Notes under the pieces: generated by a model | What the model was told of the DNA's origin: nothing | Seen by the model: only the letters and a program-made list of their open reading frames with translations | Database searches by the model: none | Shown here: piece after piece, positions 24,079 to 33,141 of the stretch | Numbering within the stretch: position 1 is the stretch's first letter | How the letters are laid out: each line of letters begins with the position of its first letter | Assembly: GCA_964596405.1 (NCBI GenBank) | Contig: CAZQSS010000001.1 | Location: 1 to 64,000, forward strand | Direction: 5' to 3' | Length of the DNA stretch: 64,000 nucleotides | DNA from: CAZQSS01 sp964596405 | Lineage (GTDB): Bacteria; Patescibacteriota; Patescibacteriia; Magasanikbacterales; UBA10003 | Position numbers and translations under genes: made by a program

Positions 24079-24864
24079 ATGACTCAGAAAAGAACAATCT
24101 ATTTCTCTGTTTTTGTATTGGCGGTTTTGACGTTTTTTCATTATGTGGGTTGGTTAAACGGGCCGGAAAACTTGTTTCAGAACGTTTTGAGCCGGGCCAG
24201 TGGCTTGGTTTATAACTTTTCCACCACTTTACGCAATTTTTCCGAAAGACGCCTAAGTTTTAATAATCTTTTTGAACAAAATCAGGCCTGCGTCAGCAAG
24301 CTAAGAAGCCTGACGGTGAATCAGGCTGAGTTAAAACAAACTAAAGAAGAAAATAGTATTCTGCGCGCCCAGCTAAATTTTGTTAAAAGCAAAAAAAGTT
24401 TTGTGACAGCCGACGTGGTGGGCAAAGAAGCGGGCTTGAGCAATGTGGTTATAATTAACAGAGGCGAGACAGACGGATTAAAAATCGACCAGCCGGTGAT
24501 TGCCGGCGAAGGTTTTTTGGTGGGAAAGATTGTGAAAGTGGAAAAAAATATTGCTTTTATCCGGTTGCTTTCCGACAATCAGAGCAAAATCGCGGCCATG
24601 ATTTTGAGTAAAAATATAACCATGGGCGTAGTGAGCGGCGAGCACGGTTTGAGTTTAAAACTAGGCATGGTGCCGCAGACGGAAGAGTTGAATGCCGGCG
24701 ATGAAGTGGTAACTTCCGGCTTGGAACAAAATATGCCCCGGGGACTTCTTATCGGTAAAATTAAAACTGTTCAAAAAGAGGCTTATGAGCCGTTTCAAAG
24801 CGCCGCCCTGGAACCGTTTGTTGATCTAGCCAAGTTGACCATAGTCACCGTCTTAACGGACTAA
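24079..24864 (+). CDS. mreC: Rod-shape protein MreC
   Basis: A 261-aa protein with one N-terminal membrane helix (about residues 7-25), a coiled coil at about residues 65-100 and a C-terminal beta-rich domain with the conserved GLKIDQPVIAGEGFLVGKI and EELNAGDEVVTSGLEQNMPRGLLIG. It links MreB to wall enzymes. It is 17 bp after mreB. Confidence 0.93.
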   Translation: MTQKRTIYFSVFVLAVLTFFHYVGWLNGPENLFQNVLSRASGLVYNFSTTLRNFSERRLSFNNLFEQNQACVSKLRSLTVNQAELKQTKEENSILRAQLNFVKSKKSFVTADVVGKEAGLSNVVIINRGETDGLKIDQPVIAGEGFLVGKIVKVEKNIAFIRLLSDNQSKIAAMILSKNITMGVVSGEHGLSLKLGMVPQTEELNAGDEVVTSGLEQNMPRGLLIGKIKTVQKEAYEPFQSAALEPFVDLAKLTIVTVLTD

Positions 24865-24869
24865 TTGTT

Positions 24870-25397
24870 ATGCTTTGGCGTTTTTTACTTTTTTTAATGA
24901 CCGGGGTTTTGCTGGTAATAATTGATACCGGTTTTTTGGCGTTTTTGCCGCTGCCGTTTTCCGCCCTGAATTTAATAACGGCTGTTTTATTGTTTTTATT
25001 GTTTTTGAATGTTCGTTTTTCCACGGTAATTTTTTTGGCTTTATGGACGGGTTTTTTAACCGAGTTGATGAACACAACCCCTTTTGGAATATTTTCTATT
25101 TCTTTAATTATCACGCTGACTTTGTCCGAAATAATTTTTACCTATATTTTTACCAATCGTAGTTTGCCGGCGCTTTTAGCTTTGGGGGTTTTTAGCACGC
25201 TGATTTTCCGGACGGTCTTTTTCTTGGGGGCGCTTTTGGCTTCGGTTAAACTGACTATTTTGTCTTTTTCTTCTCTAGATTATTTTTCCGCAACCTTTTG
25301 GGAATTAATTCTCAATCTGGTTCTTTTGATTGTTTTTTATATTTTGATCCGACGTTTTAGCAAAAGACTGGAAGGCGACTTTTTAATCAAAGAATGA
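24870..25397 (+). CDS. mreD: Rod-shape protein MreD
   Basis: A 175-aa very hydrophobic protein with five or six helices, in the expected place between mreC and mrdA. Sequence similarity to MreD is low, as usual; the DTGFLAFLPLPF and LLTELM-like FLTELMNTTPFG patterns fit. The stop overlaps the next start (ATGA). Confidence 0.85.
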   Translation: MLWRFLLFLMTGVLLVIIDTGFLAFLPLPFSALNLITAVLLFLLFLNVRFSTVIFLALWTGFLTELMNTTPFGIFSISLIITLTLSEIIFTYIFTNRSLPALLALGVFSTLIFRTVFFLGALLASVKLTILSFSSLDYFSATFWELILNLVLLIVFYILIRRFSKRLEGDFLIKE

Positions 25398-27424
25398 ACG
25401 CAACCAAGATGAGCTTATTTTTCAAAAAAAATAATTTTTCGCGCAGTGACGATCCTTTTGTTATACAAGAAGGTAAAATTGCCGATGCCAGCATCAGTGG
25501 CGTGATTAAAAAACGCTGGGTAGAAGATAGCTGGAACGTAGCCGGCGAAAGAGGGGCAACCGTGCCCATAAAAGATTTTTTAGGCATTTCCGTCAATTCT
25601 CAACGTTTGATAGTGGTGGGCCTGTTTATAATTTTTATAGTTTTGCTTTTTTTTAGTCGGCTGCTTTATCTTGAAGTCGTCCGTGGCAATTATTACAGGG
25701 AACTGGCCGAAGGCAATCGGCTGCGTTCTAAACCGATTGTGGCCGAGCGCGGTTTGATTTTTGATAAAAACGGCGCGCCCTTGGTTAACAATATTCCCAA
25801 TTTTTCTCTTTATCTTATCCCGCAGGATTTGCCGGAGGATCCGCAAAAATTGGAAGAAGTGCTTCAGCGGATTGCTTCGTTAAACGGTCTGAGGCTGGAA
25901 GATCTGAAACAAAAAGTCAGTAATTCCAAAAAGGCCACGTATCAGTCTATCGGTTTGCGGGATAATTTGGATTACGAAACCGCCGTACTTTTGACAGTGG
26001 CCGGCGCCGATTTGCCTGGCACTCAGGTGGAGCGCGGGTTTAACCGTTTCTATCTGTTCTCGGAGAGCGCCAACCAATCGGTGATTGCCAATACCAAACG
26101 CCGGATTGATTCGCTGTCTCATCTTTTGGGTTATATCGGTAAAGTGTCCAGAGATGATTTGGAACTGAATCCCGATTATCTTTCAACGGATTTTATTGGC
26201 AAAACCGGTTTGGAAAAATATTATGAAAAAGTTTTGCGGGGCAAGTATGGTTTAAGAGAAATTGAGGTTGACGCGCTGGGCAAAGAAAAAAACACCGTAA
26301 AAGAATCGTCGCCGCAGAGTGGCAGGAGTTTGGTGTTATCGCTGGATTTGAATTATCAGGAAAAATTGGAAGAAATTTTATCGCGCAATTTAAAGGCCCA
26401 GGGGAAAAAGAGAGGATCGGCGATTGTGATGGATCCTCGGAACGGTGAAATTTTGGCTTTGGTAACTTTGCCGACATTTAACAATAATCTTTTTGCCCAG
26501 GGTATTTCCAACAATGATTATCAAAAATTGCTGATTGATCCGGACGCGCCGCTTTTTGACCGCGCTTGGAGCGGGACTTACCCCACCGGTTCGGTTATCA
26601 AACCGGTGATTGCCGCCGCCGCCCTCAATGAGGGTGTGATTACCCGTTGGACGACTTTTTCGAGCGTCGGTGGTCTGCGGGTGGATAAATGGTTTTTTCC
26701 GGATTGGAAGGCCGGCGGACACGGACTGACGGATGTGACTAAGGCTTTGGCCGAATCTGTTAACACCTTCTTCTTTATTGTCGGCGGCGGTTACGAAAAA
26801 ACAACCGGTTTGGGTTTAGAAAAACTCATAAGTTATTTTAAAAAAGCCGGTTTGGGTAATTCTTTGGGCGTGGATCTGCCCAATGAGGCGGCCGGTTTTA
26901 TTCCCAGCCGTGAATGGAAAGAAGATACTAAAAAAGAGCGGTGGTATATCGGCGACACTTACAATCTTTCCATCGGTCAGGGCGATCTATTGGCCACGCC
27001 GCTTCAGGTGGCTAATTATACGGCCGCGATTGCTAATGGCGGTACTCTCTACCGGCCGCACTTAGTCCAAGCAATAATCGATCCTGTGAGCGGCCAAAAA
27101 CAAAAAATCGTGCCGCAGATTATAGAAAAACAATTAGTGCCGGGTAATTTTTTGGATATTATCAAAGAGGGAATGCGAGCGTCCGTCACTTACGGCAGTG
27201 CCCGCTCTCTGGCTGACCTGCCGGTTCAAGTGGCGGCGAAAACCGGCACGGCCCAGTGGTCAAAAAAACTATCCACCCATGCCTGGTTTACGAGTTTTGC
27301 TCCATATCGCGATCCGCAAATCGTGGTCACAGTTTTAGTGGAAGAAGGCGGTGAAGGTTCAGTGGCGGCGGCGCCGGTAGCCAGGGAATTTTATGCGTGG
27401 TGGAGTAATCACCGTAATCCTTAA
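25394..27424 (+). CDS. mrdA: Penicillin-binding protein 2
   Basis: A 676-aa class B transpeptidase for cell elongation. One membrane helix near residues 70-92, PBP dimerisation domain, then the active site STYPTGSVIKP region with Ser-x-x-Lys, the SxN motif SVN and KTG in AAKTGTAQW. A cytosolic N-terminal extension of about 70 residues is longer than in most homologs. It closes the mre cluster. Confidence 0.95.
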   Translation: MNATKMSLFFKKNNFSRSDDPFVIQEGKIADASISGVIKKRWVEDSWNVAGERGATVPIKDFLGISVNSQRLIVVGLFIIFIVLLFFSRLLYLEVVRGNYYRELAEGNRLRSKPIVAERGLIFDKNGAPLVNNIPNFSLYLIPQDLPEDPQKLEEVLQRIASLNGLRLEDLKQKVSNSKKATYQSIGLRDNLDYETAVLLTVAGADLPGTQVERGFNRFYLFSESANQSVIANTKRRIDSLSHLLGYIGKVSRDDLELNPDYLSTDFIGKTGLEKYYEKVLRGKYGLREIEVDALGKEKNTVKESSPQSGRSLVLSLDLNYQEKLEEILSRNLKAQGKKRGSAIVMDPRNGEILALVTLPTFNNNLFAQGISNNDYQKLLIDPDAPLFDRAWSGTYPTGSVIKPVIAAAALNEGVITRWTTFSSVGGLRVDKWFFPDWKAGGHGLTDVTKALAESVNTFFFIVGGGYEKTTGLGLEKLISYFKKAGLGNSLGVDLPNEAAGFIPSREWKEDTKKERWYIGDTYNLSIGQGDLLATPLQVANYTAAIANGGTLYRPHLVQAIIDPVSGQKQKIVPQIIEKQLVPGNFLDIIKEGMRASVTYGSARSLADLPVQVAAKTGTAQWSKKLSTHAWFTSFAPYRDPQIVVTVLVEEGGEGSVAAAPVAREFYAWWSNHRNP

Positions 27425-27439
27425 TTGGCGTGTGATGGG

Positions 27440-27468
27440 TTGACCCCTAAATTGAAATCTGATAAAAT
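27440..27468 (+). promoter_or_regulatory. greA promoter
   Basis: TTGACC and TAAAAT with a 17-bp spacer. The leader would be about 11 nt, with no strong Shine-Dalgarno. Confidence 0.7.
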
Positions 27469-27485
27469 GATTCACATTAAAGTAT

Positions 27486-27950
27486 ATGAACAACGATCCA
27501 ACATATCTTACAACCGACGGCTTGGATAATCTTAAAAAAGACTTAACAGGTCTTAAAGCAAAAATGCCGGAGATTGCCCAGCGCATTAATGAAGCTAAAG
27601 AATTAGGCGATTTGAGGGAAAACGCCGAATATCACATGGCTAAAGAAGATTATGCCTTTACTCAGGGTAAAATTTTTGAAATTGAAGACATGTTAAAACG
27701 GGTAGTGGTGATTGAAAAGAACGGTAACGCCACCATTCGCATCGGCTCAACCATAAAAATTAAAAATTTATCCAATCAAAAAGAAATTGAATATACTATT
27801 GTCGGTTCTAACGAAGCTTTTCCTCAAAAAGGCTTTATTTCCAACGAATCTCCTTTGGCTCAAGCTTTTTTGAATCATAAAGAAGGGGATAAGGTAGAGG
27901 TAAAAACGCCAGTGGGCGGCGCTACCTATTTGATTTTGGAAGTTAGATAA
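27486..27950 (+). CDS. greA: Transcription elongation factor GreA
   Basis: A 154-aa protein of normal length. The N-terminal coiled coil has LTTDGLDNLKKDL and the tip acidic residues in ELGDLRENAEYHMAKEDY, which reach into the RNA polymerase secondary channel to trigger transcript cleavage. The C-terminal FKBP-like domain has the ending SPLAQAFLNHKEGDKVEV. Confidence 0.95.
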   Translation: MNNDPTYLTTDGLDNLKKDLTGLKAKMPEIAQRINEAKELGDLRENAEYHMAKEDYAFTQGKIFEIEDMLKRVVVIEKNGNATIRIGSTIKIKNLSNQKEIEYTIVGSNEAFPQKGFISNESPLAQAFLNHKEGDKVEVKTPVGGATYLILEVR

Positions 27951-27964
27951 ACTTAATAATTTTT

Positions 27965-28001
27965 AATCCCCGTCCGTCTAAAGCGAGTGGGGATTTTATT
28001 A
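27965..28001 (+). terminator. greA terminator
   Basis: AATCCCC and GGGGATT with a 17-nt loop, then TTATTAT. Moderately strong. Confidence 0.65.
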
Positions 28002-28004
28002 TCC

Positions 28005-28034
28005 TTGCCAATCAGGCTTATTTTAAGCTATAAT
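28005..28034 (+). promoter_or_regulatory. lysS promoter
   Basis: TTGCCA and TATAAT with an 18-bp spacer. Directly after it comes a perfect palindrome, AGATAAG-TAAT-CTTATCT, at 28035-28052, at the transcript 5' end. Confidence 0.7.
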
Positions 28035-28061
28035 AGATAAGTAATCTTATCTAAAATTTTT

Positions 28062-29552
28062 ATGACCAAACAAACTCAAGCAACGCCCTTAACCGACGAA
28101 GCGGAAGCGCGCTTGCAAAAATTAAAGGAACTGCAAAAATTGAATGTTAACCCGTACCCGTCCTGGAACGAGCCCAAGCTCGCCTTAGCGGCTGTTTTAG
28201 GCGATTTTGAGCGTCTCAAAGAGCGGGAAGAAGTGGTGCGAGTGGCTGGCCGTCTGCGTTCCATCCGTGGCCACGGCGGTTCCACTTTTGCCCACTTGGA
28301 AGATGCCACCGGGCGCTTGCAGGTCTACTTAAAACAAGACGAACTGGGCGACGAGCCTTATGAACTTTTTTCTAAACTGATTGACATCGGCGATTTTGTC
28401 GGCGTGGAAGGTGTTTTGTTTGAAACCAAGCGCGGTGAAAAAACTTTGCTGGTCAAAAAATTTCAACTTTTAACTAAATCTCTGTTGCCCTTGCCGGACA
28501 AGTTTCATGGTCTGGCTGACGTGGAAACCCGGTTCCGCCAACGTTATTTGGATTTGCTGGCCAATCCGGAGGCGCGTGATATTGCCCAAAAACGGATTGC
28601 CATTGTCAAAGGCATTCGTGAATTTTTTGAAGCCGAAGGATTTTTAGAAGTGGAAACGCCGATTTTACAGCCTCTGGCCGGCGGCGCCACCGCTAAACCG
28701 TTCAAAACCCATCATAATGCGCTGGATATTGATTTGTTTATGCGCATTGCGCCGGAACTTTATCTCAAGCGTTTGATTGTCGGTGGGTTTGAAAAAGTTT
28801 TTGAAATTGCCCGCTGTTTTAGAAACGAGGGGATTGATTACAGTCATAATCCGGAATTTACCCAGATTGAATTTTATTGGGCTTACGCCGATTATGAAGA
28901 TTTAATAAAACTGATGGAAAAGTTTTTTGAATATCTTTTGCCGCGGATTGGCATGCGGATGAAATTCAAATATCAGGATAATATTATTGATTTTACGCCG
29001 CCCTTTCCGCGTAAAACTTTCCGCGAGCTGTTGATTGAGTATATTAAATTGGATATTGACGATTACCCAGATCAGGCCACGCTGTTTGCTTGGGCCAAAA
29101 AACATAAAGTGGAAGTAACCAGCCGCGACGGTCGCGGGAAAATTTTAGACGAAATCTACAAAACTTTTGTCCGGCCGAAAATTATCCAGCCGTTGTTTAT
29201 GATTGACCACCCGGTTGAACTGTCGCCCTTGGCCAAGCGCAAAGCCGATAATCCCAATTATGTGGAACGCATGCAACTTTTGGCTGCGGGTGGGTTTGAA
29301 ATGTGCAACGGATTTTCCGAGCTAAACGATCCGCTGGATCAGGAAGCGCGTTTTAAAGAACAAGAGAAATTGCGTACGGCGGGGGATGAAGAAGCCCAGC
29401 GAATGGATGATGATTTTGTGACTGCCTTAAAGCACGGCATGCCGCCGACCGCCGGTTTAGGTATGGGCATTGACCGTCTGGCCGCGCTTTTAACCGATTC
29501 GCACAATGTCAAAGAAGTGATTTTATTTCCAACTTTAAAACCAAAAGAGTAA
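28062..29552 (+). CDS. lysS: Lysyl-tRNA synthetase, class II
   Basis: A 496-aa enzyme. The N-terminal OB-fold anticodon domain covers about residues 55-155. Class II motif 2 is FEIARCFRNEGIDYSHNPEFTQ and motif 3 is GLGMGIDRLAALL. It heads a run lysS-serS-alr-ftsQ with gaps of 4, 3 and 1 bp, so probably one transcript. Confidence 0.97.
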   Translation: MTKQTQATPLTDEAEARLQKLKELQKLNVNPYPSWNEPKLALAAVLGDFERLKEREEVVRVAGRLRSIRGHGGSTFAHLEDATGRLQVYLKQDELGDEPYELFSKLIDIGDFVGVEGVLFETKRGEKTLLVKKFQLLTKSLLPLPDKFHGLADVETRFRQRYLDLLANPEARDIAQKRIAIVKGIREFFEAEGFLEVETPILQPLAGGATAKPFKTHHNALDIDLFMRIAPELYLKRLIVGGFEKVFEIARCFRNEGIDYSHNPEFTQIEFYWAYADYEDLIKLMEKFFEYLLPRIGMRMKFKYQDNIIDFTPPFPRKTFRELLIEYIKLDIDDYPDQATLFAWAKKHKVEVTSRDGRGKILDEIYKTFVRPKIIQPLFMIDHPVELSPLAKRKADNPNYVERMQLLAAGGFEMCNGFSELNDPLDQEARFKEQEKLRTAGDEEAQRMDDDFVTALKHGMPPTAGLGMGIDRLAALLTDSHNVKEVILFPTLKPKE

Positions 29553-29556
29553 AAAT

Positions 29557-30795
29557 ATGCTAGATATAAAATTTATTCGGGAAAATTTAAAATTGATTGA
29601 AAAAAATAACCAAACCCGCAATGTTAAATTGGATTTGAAGAAACTGGTGGAATTAGACGATGAGCGAAAACAACTGCAAGCAGAAATTGAAAGCCTGCGC
29701 TCGGAACGCAAAAAAATGTCCAAAACCAAACCCCTGGAATCGGAAATTATTGAAATGCGCAAATTGGGTGATAAGATTAAAGAGCTGGAGGAAAGATTTA
29801 AAGAAGCGGAAAACGGCTCGAACGAACTTCTTTATAAAATTCCCAATATCAATCATAAGTCTACCCCAGTTGGGCCGGACGAGAGCTGTAATGTGGTAGA
29901 GACGAAAGTGGGGAAGCCGCCGCAATTTTCTTTTAAACCCAAAGAGCATTTTGAAGTAAAAGCTGTTCAAAATTTGATGGATTTGGAACGCGGTGCTAAA
30001 GCCTCGGGTTCCCGCTTCTTTTATCTGCGCGGCAAGTTGGCTCAGCTGGAACGCGCCATTATGCAGTTGGCCATAGATACGATGGTGGAAAAGGGTTTTG
30101 AATTGGTTTTGCCGCCGATTATGGTTAAAGAAGTGGCCATGTTTGGCGCCGGATTTTTCCCGGCAGAAAAAAATGAAATTTACCGCGTTAACCCGGGCGA
30201 GGACGATCTTTATTTAATTGGCACATCAGAAGTTCCCTTAATTTATATGCACAGCGACGAAGTGCTGGAAGAGAAGGATTTGCCCAAAAAATACGTTGGT
30301 TTTTCACCGTGTTTCCGCCGCGAGGCGGGCAGTTACGGCAAAGACACCAAAGGTTTAATCCGCGTCCATCAATTTTACAAAGTAGAGATGGTGGTGCTGT
30401 GCAAACCGGAAGATTCTTGGAAAATTCACGATCAACTTTTATCTTTTGAACAAGAAGTTTTGAAAAAAATGGAGTTACCGTTCCAGGTGGTTAACCTTTG
30501 CTCAGGCGACTTAGGTTTCCCGGCGGCCAAAAAATATGACTGTGAAGGCTGGTTCCCGGGCCAGGACCGTTATCGTGAACTGACGTCCACCAGCAATACT
30601 ACCGATTATCAGTCGCGCCGCAGCAATATCAAATATAAAACCGCTGACGGCAAACGGGAATTTGTTCATACTTTAAACGGCACCGTCTCGAGCGATCGGC
30701 CGCTTTTGGCGATTATTGAGAATAATCAGCAAGCGGACGGCAGTATTATAATTCCGGAAGCGTTAAGAAAATATACCGGGTTTGATAAAATCTAA
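29557..30795 (+). CDS. serS: Seryl-tRNA synthetase
   Basis: A 412-aa class II enzyme. The N-terminal long coiled coil (about residues 28-105) binds the tRNA-Ser long arm. Motif 2 is SPCFRREAGSYGKDTKGLIRVHQF and motif 3 is HTLNGTVSSDRPLLAIIENNQ. Length and domain order are standard. Confidence 0.97.
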   Translation: MLDIKFIRENLKLIEKNNQTRNVKLDLKKLVELDDERKQLQAEIESLRSERKKMSKTKPLESEIIEMRKLGDKIKELEERFKEAENGSNELLYKIPNINHKSTPVGPDESCNVVETKVGKPPQFSFKPKEHFEVKAVQNLMDLERGAKASGSRFFYLRGKLAQLERAIMQLAIDTMVEKGFELVLPPIMVKEVAMFGAGFFPAEKNEIYRVNPGEDDLYLIGTSEVPLIYMHSDEVLEEKDLPKKYVGFSPCFRREAGSYGKDTKGLIRVHQFYKVEMVVLCKPEDSWKIHDQLLSFEQEVLKKMELPFQVVNLCSGDLGFPAAKKYDCEGWFPGQDRYRELTSTSNTTDYQSRRSNIKYKTADGKREFVHTLNGTVSSDRPLLAIIENNQQADGSIIIPEALRKYTGFDKI

Positions 30796-30798
30796 ACC

Positions 30799-31926
30799 AT
30801 GCAACTTACCTGGTTAGAAATCGACAAAAAGGCCCTGGCCCATAATTTAAAGCACTTTGAAAAAAGAGTCGGGAGGGGGGTAGAAATAATGCCCGTAGTC
30901 AAAAGCAATGCCTACGGACATGGTTTTTTTGAAGTGGCCGGTTTTTGCGAGACCAGTCCGACAGTGAAAAAAATATTGGTGGTTAGTTTGGATGAAGCGT
31001 TGAAGTTGCGCGGGCAAAAAATTAAAAAACCAATCGTTGTGCTGAGTTTTTTTAATTTAGAACAGCTAAAAAAACAAAAAGGTCAAATTTTGGAAAACAT
31101 TTCTTTGTCGGTTTACGATTTAAAAACTGCCCGGGCTTTAAATAAAATCGCCCGAGCTAAGGGCATAAAGATTAAGATTCATCTAAAAATTGATACCGGT
31201 ACCAGCCGCATTGGTTTTTTACCGGCGGAGTTGACCGTGTCTGACGCCAGTAAGACATTAAAATCATTCAAAAATTTATTTATTGAAGGTATCTTCAGTC
31301 ATTTTGCCGCTTCGGAGACAAATAAAAAGTATACCCGGAAACAATTATCTGTTTTTAAAGAAATTTTGTTAAAATTAAAAGAGGAGGGGATATCTCCACC
31401 CTTAAAACATTTTGCTTGTTCCGCGGCCGCGTTAGTGTCGTCCCAAAGCCATTTTAACGCTATCCGGTTGGGCATTGGCTTTTACGGGTTGTGGGCTTCA
31501 AAACAGGCCAAAAAGGCGGGAAGATTCGCATTAAAACCTGTTCTTAGTTGGCAAACTCGGTTGATTCAAGTCAAAAAAATACCTAAAAACACGCCGGTGG
31601 GTTATGGTTGTTCCTGTGTGGTCAATCGGCCGACAACCCTCGGTATTATTCCGGTCGGTTATTGGGATGGTTTTGACAGACGGCTTTCAAATTGCGGCCA
31701 GGTACTGCACCGGGGCAAAAGGTGTAACATTTTGGGCCGAGTTTGTATGAATATGACCATGATTGATTTGACCGGCCAACCAGCCAAGGCCGGTGATCAG
31801 ATTACTTTAATCGGCCGCCAAAGCCGGGAAAAGATTACCGCCGATGAAATGGCGGGAAAAATCGGCACAATTAATTATGAAGTTGTCAGTCGGATTAATC
31901 CGCTTTTGCCGAGAATTTTAAAATAA
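30799..31926 (+). CDS. alr: Alanine racemase
   Basis: A 375-aa PLP enzyme making D-alanine for peptidoglycan. The PLP Lys lies in MPVVKSNAYGHG near residue 35, and the second catalytic Tyr is in the GYGCSC region, with GRVCMNMTMIDLT typical of the C-terminal domain. The barrel segment HLKIDTGTSRIGF is also diagnostic. Confidence 0.95.
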   Translation: MQLTWLEIDKKALAHNLKHFEKRVGRGVEIMPVVKSNAYGHGFFEVAGFCETSPTVKKILVVSLDEALKLRGQKIKKPIVVLSFFNLEQLKKQKGQILENISLSVYDLKTARALNKIARAKGIKIKIHLKIDTGTSRIGFLPAELTVSDASKTLKSFKNLFIEGIFSHFAASETNKKYTRKQLSVFKEILLKLKEEGISPPLKHFACSAAALVSSQSHFNAIRLGIGFYGLWASKQAKKAGRFALKPVLSWQTRLIQVKKIPKNTPVGYGCSCVVNRPTTLGIIPVGYWDGFDRRLSNCGQVLHRGKRCNILGRVCMNMTMIDLTGQPAKAGDQITLIGRQSREKITADEMAGKIGTINYEVVSRINPLLPRILK

Positions 31927-31927
31927 C

Positions 31928-32878
31928 ATGTGGACAAGACACCGTGGTTACAAATCTTATTACGGCCATTCCTCCAAATCACTTTCTCAACAGGTGATAA
32001 AGTTTTTTTCTTTTTTAGGCAAATCCAAATCGGGGAGGAGGCAGGATTACTGGCAAAAATCATATCACAATCCTTATTTTTCAAATAAGCGCTGGGCCAA
32101 ACGCACAAAAGCACCCAGGCTTAAGTTAACCATCTTCTTTGTGGCTACATTGGGCGTGGTCGGAATTTTATTGTTCCATCCGTTTTTTTATATCAACCAA
32201 GTAACAGTAACGGGTAACGAAAAAGTTTCAACCACAGAAGTTAAAAGTATTGTTGAGTCGGTATTAAATCAAAAAAAGTGGTTGGTTTTCAGCGGTCGAA
32301 ATATTTTTACAGCTAACCTTGTCAGTATCACCAAAGAAATAAGAAGCAAATATATATTAGCTTCTTTGCAAACAGATAAAGATTATCCGCAAACACTAAA
32401 AATTATGATCAAAGAAAAAGAGTCCAAACTAGTGCTGCAGGTGTTAAACAGCAAGACAACACGATATAGATTTTACTTATTGGATAATGAAGGCGAAGTG
32501 CTTCAGGAGATTAATATTCAAGACATCGCTCAGCCCAATATCAGCATCTTGCCACGCATTCAAAAAGAAGGCGCGGAAGAAATTAAGATAACAACCGAAG
32601 TTGTTTCCCGTGCCACGATTGAATTTATAAACTATCTGAATGAAAATATTCCTAAGCAAAACAAAGTGACAATTGCTTACACTGCTTTGACCGATGAGGG
32701 TGGACAAGTTTTAAATATAGTAACTCAAGAAGGATGGAAAATAGTGGTGGATCGTCTGAACGACTGGAAAAAACAATTACACGTTTTGGATGTAATACTC
32801 CGAGAAAAGATTAAAGATAATCGCCAAAATCTTAAGTATATTGATATCCGGTACGAAAATCGGGCATTCTTTCAATAA
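31928..32878 (+). CDS. ftsQ: FtsQ/DivIB-like division protein
   Basis: A 316-aa bitopic membrane protein. A basic N-terminal cytosolic region (residues 1-72, many Lys, Arg, Tyr) is followed by one membrane helix (about 73-92) and a POTRA domain starting FYINQVTVTGNEKVST. The remainder fits the FtsQ beta domain loosely. The call rests on topology, POTRA and location after alr; moderate confidence. Confidence 0.75.
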   Translation: MWTRHRGYKSYYGHSSKSLSQQVIKFFSFLGKSKSGRRQDYWQKSYHNPYFSNKRWAKRTKAPRLKLTIFFVATLGVVGILLFHPFFYINQVTVTGNEKVSTTEVKSIVESVLNQKKWLVFSGRNIFTANLVSITKEIRSKYILASLQTDKDYPQTLKIMIKEKESKLVLQVLNSKTTRYRFYLLDNEGEVLQEINIQDIAQPNISILPRIQKEGAEEIKITTEVVSRATIEFINYLNENIPKQNKVTIAYTALTDEGGQVLNIVTQEGWKIVVDRLNDWKKQLHVLDVILREKIKDNRQNLKYIDIRYENRAFFQ

Positions 32879-32892
32879 TCTGAATTGGAGTT

Positions 32893-32945
32893 CATGCGGT
32901 TGAGCGGGGGACTTTAAAGCCCCCAAAGAGGGGCTCGGTGGCGGT
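32893..32945 (+). promoter_or_regulatory. Mutually exclusive hairpins after ftsQ
   Basis: GGGGG can pair with CCCCC, and that same C run can pair with the following GGGG, giving two exclusive hairpins. Followed by a terminator at 32954-32987, the arrangement resembles an attenuator, though no gene follows on this strand. Confidence 0.35.
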
Positions 32946-32953
32946 TAAAACTC

Positions 32954-32987
32954 AAAATCCTTTGGGATGTCTCCCAAAGGATTTTTT
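32954..32987 (+). terminator. Terminator of the lysS-ftsQ run
   Basis: AAAATCCTTTGGG-ATGTCT-CCCAAAGGATTTTTT, a 13-bp stem with a T run. From here to 33141 I see no gene. Confidence 0.9.
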
Positions 32988-33141
32988 ATTTTTGTTTCTG
33001 ATCTAGCAATGAATATTTTTCTTTGGGCGGATATCTAGATGGCTGGCAAATTTGAGGCATCAAGTAGGGGGGGTATAAGCATAGCCCGCTTTATCTAGTG
33101 TCGCCCAATATATCTTATACGACGCACCTCCTTATTAAAAT

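Noticed and set aside
33126..33134. ACCTCCTTA as the 3' end of a 16S rRNA
   Set aside because: No rRNA sequence precedes it; on the other strand it is just a Shine-Dalgarno-like stretch.
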